NCBI GenBank assembly: GCA_964423615.1
Contig: CAYRFQ010000164.1
Span: 1-9,871 of the forward strand
From: CAYRFQ01 sp964423615
GTDB lineage: Bacteria; Planctomycetota; Planctomycetia; Gemmatales; Gemmataceae
Length of the DNA stretch: 9,871 nucleotides
Reading direction: 5' to 3'
A program made the translations under genes and the position numbers. The notes under the pieces are model-generated. The model had not been told where the DNA came from. It saw nothing but the letters and a program-made list of their open reading frames with translations, and did not search any database. Below, one piece after another: positions 6,025-9,871 of the stretch (position 1 is its first letter; every line of letters starts with the position of its first letter).

Positions 6025-7254
6025 TCAGATCCCGGCTCCAAAATCGTGGGTGTATTCGGGTTCGTCGTCTTCCCGGAGGTCGTTTTTCGTTGTCGTGGGC
6101 AAGATCATCGAGAATGTCGATCCCTCGTTGAGTTTGCTATCAACTTTGACACGACCACCGTGCATCTCGACGAACGCCTTGACGACAGACAGTCCTAATC
6201 CCAACCCTCGTCGATCGAATTCGTAAACGCCGGAGCAATGTTTCGACACGTCGAAGCGAGTGAAGAAGGGATCAAAAATGCGTCCCAAGCTCGCAGGGTC
6301 GATTCCCAGACCAGTGTCCGTCACTCGAATCTCGACGGTGTCCTGAGATCGCGAAGCATTCATCCGAATCGTTCCGCCGTCAGGAGTGAACTTGATGGCG
6401 TTAAGCAAGAGCTGGATCACGCAATCACGGAGTTTTTCTTGTTCGGCCCGAAGGATCCCAAGGTCCGGAGGGACGTTTAACTCCAGCGTTTGGGACCGTC
6501 GATCCACGAACGTCTGGATGTCCCTTGAGGCGGATTGCAACATCTCTCCCAGGTCCACGTCAGTTCGTTTTAACGGACGTTCGTAGATGTCCGCTTCGAG
6601 GAGCTTGATCATCAAGTCAACGCGTTCATTGAGGCGCTGACTACCTTGGTAAATCCGTTCCATCCACTGATCAAAGGGAGACGTCAAACCCTCTGTCGTA
6701 CGTGCAAGGTCGGCCAGCCCCAGGACGATTGTGAGGGGCGTGCGGAGTTCGTGACTCGCAACTTTGATGAAGGCCTTTTTCAAGTTGTTCGCGTTTTGCA
6801 GTTCCTCGTTCGCGGCTTCGAGTTGCTTGTTCTTCTCTTCCAACTCGGTCAACAATCGTTTACGTTCGGCAATCAAGTCGTAGTGCTCAGCCGCTTGACG
6901 AAGAACCTCATGCAACTCGTGTTGTTGCCAGGGTTTGGTCACATAGCGGTAGACATTTCCCTGGTTGATGGCATCGACTACGGTTTGCAAGTCGGCGTAT
7001 CCGGTGAACAACAAGCGAACTGTGTCCGGGTACAGCTCCCGCAGCCGAGAGAGGAATTCGATGCCCGTCATCTCGGGCATTCGCTGGTCGGACATGACGA
7101 TGTGGACTTGCTCTTGTTCCAGAATTCGGAGTCCTTCGGAGGCTCGAGTGGCACCGAGGACGTTATACTCTGAGCGGAGCAGAGCCTTGATCGTCAACAC
7201 CATATCGGGTTCGTCGTCGACGACGAGCAAACTGTGTCTTTTGGCCTTGCCCAT
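6025..7254 (-). CDS. REC-HisKA-HATPase sensor histidine kinase (soluble, receiver first)
   Basis: The protein has 409 residues, with no signal peptide or membrane span, so it is cytoplasmic. Residues 7-125 form a receiver domain: acidic pair D13-D14, phospho-acceptor D56 in SDQRMPEMTG, signalling T84 and K107 in TKPW. A coiled coil (~128-158) leads to HisKA with phospho-accepting H168 (SHELRTP). The ATPase domain has N285 (N box), DTGLGI 313-318 (G1), IFDPFF 326-331 (F box) and GLGLGL 350-355 (G2). All catalytic residues are present. An 18-residue spacer (RFDVSKHCSG.YEFDRRG) lies between the F and G2 boxes, a variant I recall from other receiver-linked kinases. The receiver probably takes phosphate from another kinase and controls this one; the partner is not in the window. 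The ATG start has only a weak upstream GAG. The gene is divergent from the SDR gene. Confidence 0.93.
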   Translation of the reverse strand: MGKAKRHSLLVVDDEPDMVLTIKALLRSEYNVLGATRASEGLRILEQEQVHIVMSDQRMPEMTGIEFLSRLRELYPDTVRLLFTGYADLQTVVDAINQGNVYRYVTKPWQQHELHEVLRQAAEHYDLIAERKRLLTELEEKNKQLEAANEELQNANNLKKAFIKVASHELRTPLTIVLGLADLARTTEGLTSPFDQWMERIYQGSQRLNERVDLMIKLLEADIYERPLKRTDVDLGEMLQSASRDIQTFVDRRSQTLELNVPPDLGILRAEQEKLRDCVIQLLLNAIKFTPDGGTIRMNASRSQDTVEIRVTDTGLGIDPASLGRIFDPFFTRFDVSKHCSGVYEFDRRGLGLGLSVVKAFVEMHGGRVKVDSKLNEGSTFSMILPTTTKNDLREDDEPEYTHDFGAGI

Positions 7255-7663
7255 GATAATTCTCGGCCAAGGGAGCCTATCGGATTGTCAAAGAAATGTG
7301 GCTTGGGAACACCCCTCTGTTATCGTTTATCGCTCAGACGTTGATCGGTCAATAACCGCTGTGCAAATAACTCATGCCTCCAACATCGCGTCTTCGCTTT
7401 AACACCAACAAGTGATCAGATAGCCACAGACCCAGGCATCGTGGCTTCAGCCGATCTTAAAGGTTATCCTCAACCCGACGCTGTTCTCCTTTTTCTCTCA
7501 TCATTCTCTCAAATTCATCTTAGCTTATCCAATCAAGTATGCTGAAGGAACAAACAATTGGATTGAAATTTCGCAGGCGAGCCGTTTTGTTCGTTTTGTG
7601 TGGTCGCTTTATCGTTGTCTGGTTCGCTCTGGTTTACACAATTCCGAAAGGCTGGTCTTAATC
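7255..7663. other. Divergent intergenic region between histidine kinase and SDR genes
   Basis: These 409 bases must hold promoters for both genes, but no strong -35/-10 pair stands out for either. Seen here are a near-palindrome at 7341-7352, a hairpin of AGCCAC (7422-7427) with GTGGCT (7441-7446), and a pyrimidine-rich stretch around 7487-7510. No coding sequence is supported. Confidence 0.55.
7341..7352. promoter_or_regulatory. Operator-like near-palindrome upstream of the histidine kinase
   Basis: TTGATCGGTCAA is palindromic apart from one base pair. On the minus strand its last half reads TTGACC, a good -35 hexamer pointing toward the histidine kinase gene about 90 bp away. The matching -10 (TAAACG, 7324-7329, 17-bp spacing) is poor. 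It may be a regulator site over a weak promoter. Confidence 0.25.
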
Positions 7664-8431
7664 ATGCGTTTTGAAGGCAAAGTCGTGATCATCACGGGAG
7701 GCAGCAAAGGCATTGGTAGTGGTTGTGCCAAGGTCTTTTGCGCTGAAGGCGGAAGCGTCGTGATCCTCGACGTCGATCGAGACAACGGACTGGCTTTGGC
7801 TGAGGCGCTTACTCAACAGGGACCGGGACGAGCATTCTTTGCGGAGTGTGATGTGAGCGTTCCCGAAGAATTCAAGGAGCATATTGACAACACGGCCGAA
7901 CGATGCGGACGACTCGATTGCCTGGTCAACAACGCGGGCATCCATCCGCCGGCGCTCTCGATCGAAGAAACAACTCTGGAGGACCTCGACGCGGTCCTTC
8001 GCATGAACTTCCTGAGCACGTTTGCAGGAGCCAAGTTCGCGCTTCCCCACCTCCGAAAAACGAAGGGAACGATCGTCAACATGAGTTCCATGACGGCCGT
8101 CCTTGGACAACCGAATTCGTCGGCCTATGTCGCGAGCAAGGCAGCTCAACTCGGGTTCACCAAAGCTCTCGCCGTCGAACTCGGACACGAAGGCATCCGC
8201 GTCAATGCGATTCTGCCAAGCAACGTCGACACTCCGCTCATGCACGAGTGGGCCAACACTCTCGATGATCCTCAATCGGCTCTCCAACGAATCTCCGATC
8301 TCCAGGTCTTCGGTCGTATGGCCACTCCCGCAGAAATCGGTCGAGCTTGTCTGTTCCTCGCTACAGAGGACTCGAGTTTCATTACCGGACAAGGGCTGCA
8401 TGTGGATGGGGGAGCAAGCTTGGATTACTGA
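7664..8431 (+). CDS. Short-chain dehydrogenase/reductase, HSD17B14/L-fucose dehydrogenase-like
   Basis: The protein has 255 residues, the classical SDR size. ATG 7664 begins MRFEGKVVIITGG, the usual SDR start. The frame extends upstream to a GTG at 7598, but those 22 residues lack homology. TGGSKGIG (11-18) is the dinucleotide loop, and Asp36 at the end of strand 2 favours NAD(H) over NADP(H). NNAG is at 89-92, N115 follows, and the catalytic set is S142-Y155-K159 in the usual spacing. RLDCLVNNAGIHPP, LPHLRKTKG, a DTPL motif and GRMATPAEIG resemble, from memory, the vertebrate HSD17B14-type dehydrogenase that oxidises sugars such as L-fucose or steroid alcohols. The substrate here cannot be told from sequence. 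The ribosome binding site is weak (AAAGG about 12 nt upstream). The gene is alone on the plus strand and ends before a strong hairpin. Confidence 0.93.
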   Translation: MRFEGKVVIITGGSKGIGSGCAKVFCAEGGSVVILDVDRDNGLALAEALTQQGPGRAFFAECDVSVPEEFKEHIDNTAERCGRLDCLVNNAGIHPPALSIEETTLEDLDAVLRMNFLSTFAGAKFALPHLRKTKGTIVNMSSMTAVLGQPNSSAYVASKAAQLGFTKALAVELGHEGIRVNAILPSNVDTPLMHEWANTLDDPQSALQRISDLQVFGRMATPAEIGRACLFLATEDSSFITGQGLHVDGGASLDY

Positions 8432-8457
8432 GGTCATGCCGTTCCCGTTAGCCCGAA

Positions 8458-8494
8458 CGACGCACGACAATCCGGGCCAGTTTGTCGTGCGTCG
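8458..8494. terminator. 13-bp perfect hairpin, likely bidirectional terminator
   Basis: CGACGCACGACAA (8458-8470) and its exact complement (8482-8494) enclose an 11-nt loop. It lies between the convergent SDR and Rad52-like genes, 26 bp past one stop and 17 bp past the other. The flanking T-tracts are weak (GCATTTCC on plus), so termination may be inefficient or factor-assisted. Confidence 0.65.
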
Positions 8495-8511
8495 GCATTT
8501 CCTCCAGCACG

Positions 8512-9414
8512 TCAGGCAACTTGTCGATGATCGACCTCATCGCGTTTGTTGGCGTGGGCTTCAAACTCTTTTGTCACGGTGATGGCTAACTGGATGGCGT
8601 CACCGGACCATTCGTCGAGGTTGTCAGGGTAGCCAGCTGCCGCACCCTTCTGCATAACGTGTTTGACCAACGCTCCGACCGTACAAAGCCCCCGTTTGGC
8701 CAATTCGCTGTCGTAATTGTACAACCGCGTGCGTAACTCCATCCCGTTCTTGGGCATCGCCTTGCCTGGCACGGAGTTCTTGGCCGGGGTTGGTTTCTCC
8801 TCTTTCTTTGGCTTGGGTGCTGCCTGCTCTGGAGGAGAAGTGACCTTCAGTGTGGCGGGCGATTCCTCCTTTTCCTTGGGTTTGGGACGAGCCCACAGTG
8901 GCAATTTCGGCTTCTCGCGTAAGACCTTCTTTTGAGAATCATAAGGGACCCATTGGATGGGCAAACGATACAGGTAACGCCCGACGCCAAACTTCACTGC
9001 GGCCCGCTTGAGTGCATCAGAGAAGGCCGCCTTACGTCGGTCGCCTTCGTCGCCTTGTACGCTGGGACTTCCCACGTCGACTTTCGTAACCCAGGCATCG
9101 CCAAGTTTCAGTCGGAGACGGCAGACGACGGTACCGTCTTCAAGGACTTTGTAGCTGTCTTGCCAGTTTTCCACACCCAGGACTTGGTCGAGTCGGTCCT
9201 GGATCACACGAGCATCGACGTAAGTTATGGCCAATGCCCGGTTGCCGTCCTTGCTGAGTGTCTGGGGTTTGTGGTGTAACTCCATTTCCTCGAAAGGTTC
9301 GGCCAGAGCCTCGCGAATTTTCCGAATGTCTTGGGTTGTCGTTCTGGTTTCCTCCGTTGGGGTTGTGTTAGTCATGTTGGTTTTGTTGAGTTTTGGTGCT
9401 GTCTTCTTTACCAT
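8512..9414 (-). CDS. Rad52/Rad22-family single-strand annealing protein
   Basis: The protein has 300 residues. ATG 9414 is preceded by AGGAG at 7 nt; an ATG at 9447 would add 11 residues but lacks a comparable site. Residues ~34-155 form the Rad52-type core: a LAEPFEEMELHHKPQ start, ITYVDARVIQDRLDQVLG.ENW (63-84), a beta region with CRLRLKLGDAWVTKVDVG (98-115), and the signature GDRRKAAFSDALKRAAVKFG (124-143) followed by VGRYLYRLP. Such proteins bind single-stranded DNA as rings and anneal complementary strands in recombination and repair; many are phage-borne, others chromosomal. A Lys/Pro-rich linker (~168-215) joins a C-terminal helical module (~222-290: MELRTRLYNYDSELAKRG...GYPDNLDEW) that I do not recognise. 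It stands alone, with no phage genes in view. Palindromes over its promoter suggest repression. Confidence 0.9.
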   Translation of the reverse strand: MVKKTAPKLNKTNMTNTTPTEETRTTTQDIRKIREALAEPFEEMELHHKPQTLSKDGNRALAITYVDARVIQDRLDQVLGVENWQDSYKVLEDGTVVCRLRLKLGDAWVTKVDVGSPSVQGDEGDRRKAAFSDALKRAAVKFGVGRYLYRLPIQWVPYDSQKKVLREKPKLPLWARPKPKEKEESPATLKVTSPPEQAAPKPKKEEKPTPAKNSVPGKAMPKNGMELRTRLYNYDSELAKRGLCTVGALVKHVMQKGAAAGYPDNLDEWSGDAIQLAITVTKEFEAHANKRDEVDHRQVA

Positions 9415-9421
9415 GTTCCAA

Positions 9422-9426
9422 CTCCT
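9422..9426 (-). promoter_or_regulatory. Ribosome binding site deciding the Rad52-like start
   Basis: AGGAG on the minus strand lies 7 nt before ATG 9414, an optimal distance, and inside the alternative longer frame from 9447. It supports the shorter protein. Confidence 0.7.
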
Positions 9427-9474
9427 GTTCCCGTGAATCAAACTCATGATGTGCCAGCCATTTGGAACAACAAC

Positions 9475-9514
9475 TGTACATCAAATAGTGTACAATAGTA
9501 TACTTAAAATTCAA
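9475..9514 (-). promoter_or_regulatory. Candidate promoter of the Rad52-like gene with clustered palindromes
   Basis: On the minus strand TTGAAT (-35, 9509-9514) and TACACT (-10, 9487-9492) are 16 bp apart. Three 6-bp palindromes overlay or flank them: TGTACA at 9475-9480, TGTACA at 9489-9494 overlapping the -10, and GTATAC at 9498-9503 in the spacer. Such spacing suits binding of a dimeric repressor. GTAC-centred half sites recall cyanobacterial LexA boxes, but no LexA assignment is made. An alternative -10 is TATACT (9497-9502). Confidence 0.45.
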
Positions 9515-9576
9515 GGGTGGAAATTAGTTGAAAGCAAGAGTCTGTATTGGGAAAGGATTGCCACGCACCAAAGAGC

Positions 9577-9871
9577 ATGAGTCCATACATAGCCACGTTC
9601 GAGATTTGGGGACAGAGCATGCAACCGGTCACGCCTGAATCGGGCAGGTTGGAATTGGAGCTAGTCGAAAGCCCGAGGTTTTCTCATTTTCCGATCGTGA
9701 TGCTGACGACCCGATTGAGATTTTCAGAGATGATGGAGCCAGATAGAGCGTTTCACGCTTGCATTGGGTACAGGTTTTTCGTTTTCAAAGTCCTTCGCCA
9801 CGCTTGCGGTGAGAATGCCCCCAACCCGAGCGAAGCGGGAAACGCAGCGAGCGAAGCGGGAAACGCAGCGA
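9577..9871 (+). CDS. Partial reading frame with SEAGNAA heptad repeats, runs off right edge
   Basis: From ATG 9577 the frame stays open for 98 codons to the window end, so the gene is incomplete. It reads MSPYIATFEIWGQSMQ, then acidic and hydrophobic stretches (RLELELVES, HFPIVML), two HAC motifs, and finally NPSEAGNAASEAGNAA, heptads encoded by a 21-bp tandem repeat. I do not recognise a domain. Third-position GC (about 60% by eye) is compatible with coding. The first ATG has only AAAGAG immediately before it; the in-frame ATG at 9619 has GGGG about 7 nt upstream and may be the real start. It is divergent from the Rad52-like gene, across 162 bp. Alternatively it is noncoding repeat DNA in which stops happen to be absent. 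Confidence is moderate. Confidence 0.45.
   Translation, partial: MSPYIATFEIWGQSMQPVTPESGRLELELVESPRFSHFPIVMLTTRLRFSEMMEPDRAFHACIGYRFFVFKVLRHACGENAPNPSEAGNAASEAGNAA
9748..9762 (-). repeat. Degenerate inverted copy of the 21-bp repeat core
   Basis: GCGTTTCACGCTTGC (plus strand) resembles the reverse complement of the 21-bp unit, with 11 of the first 12 bases matching and then a shift. The nine bases CACGCTTGC recur at 9799-9807. This hints that the repeat family is dispersed near the array, or it could be coincidence within the coding frame. Confidence 0.3.
9828..9871. repeat. 21-bp tandem repeat at right edge
   Basis: Two exact 21-bp copies (9828-9848 and 9849-9869) plus the first two bases of a third are visible; the core is GCGAAGCGGGAAACGC. 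The array probably continues beyond the window. In the frame of the open ORF each unit encodes SEAGNAA. All bases are identical between copies, indicating recent expansion. Confidence 0.85.

Noticed and set aside
5542..6198. Plus-strand frame of 218 codons opposite the conserved protein and histidine kinase end
   Set aside because: It spans two recognisable minus-strand genes and their spacer and has no homology of its own.
6646..7173. Plus-strand frame of 175 codons opposite the histidine kinase
   Set aside because: Antisense shadow of the receiver and HisKA domains, which are unambiguous.
7598..7663. Upstream GTG extension of the SDR gene (22 residues)
   Set aside because: The extra residues precede the standard SDR N-terminus (GKVVIITGG) and have no homology or ribosome binding site.
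7658..8470. Minus-strand frame of 270 codons opposite the SDR gene
   Set aside because: The SDR frame has all catalytic motifs; the opposite frame is His/Asp/Arg-rich with no pattern.
9828..9871. CRISPR array at the right edge
   Set aside because: The units are 21 bp directly abutting with no spacers, which is a tandem repeat and not repeat-spacer architecture.

Overview
The window looks like planctomycete chromosome, most plausibly the Pirellula/Rhodopirellula side by its moderate GC (inference, not a placement). The signs are a transmembrane Ser/Thr kinase with DWG in place of DFG, a piece of the planctomycete-type ECF sigma factor that carries an IRRELIDL-type linker, a TPR protein with the tail module common in planctomycete TPR/kinase proteins, a REC-first histidine kinase, and a conserved protein I associate only with planctomycetes. 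These family assignments come from memory of the families; no search was run.

Layout. Bases 2-1249 (+) hold the 3' part of a TPR protein ending in a PPC-like beta domain. It begins with nearly identical 102-bp repeats and runs off the left edge. A convergent 446-bp gap follows, with no supported gene but a pseudoknot-like inverted-repeat pattern. The minus strand then carries, in transcription order, a REC-HisKA-HATPase kinase (7254-6025), a planctomycete conserved protein of unknown function (5895-5059), a MerR/TipAS regulator (4752-4027), a membrane Ser/Thr kinase (3767-1947) and an N-terminally truncated ECF sigma remnant (2073-1696) overlapping the kinase 3' end in another frame. Gaps of 129, 306 and 259 bp argue against one tight operon. 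On the plus strand, divergent from the histidine kinase, is an SDR oxidoreductase (7664-8431). It converges on a Rad52-family annealing protein (9414-8512, minus), with a 13-bp perfect hairpin between them. At the right edge a plus-strand reading frame (9577 onward) stays open to the end of the window and contains a 21-bp tandem repeat encoding SEAGNAA heptads.

How the parts relate. The window is mostly signalling and regulation (two kinases, MerR, sigma remnant) plus two stand-alone enzymes; I see no single multigene pathway. The strongest regulatory signals are a MerR-type promoter with exactly 19 bp between its hexamers and a centred dyad, consistent with autoregulation, and a cluster of TGTACA/GTATAC palindromes over the likely promoter of the Rad52-like gene. 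The most notable structural observation is the kinase/sigma junction. The kinase tail appears cut off and joined to the back half of a sigma gene, in the reverse of the usual sigma-then-kinase order, which looks like the scar of a deletion between paralogous sigma-kinase pairs. No tRNA, rRNA, CRISPR array or complete mobile element was seen.
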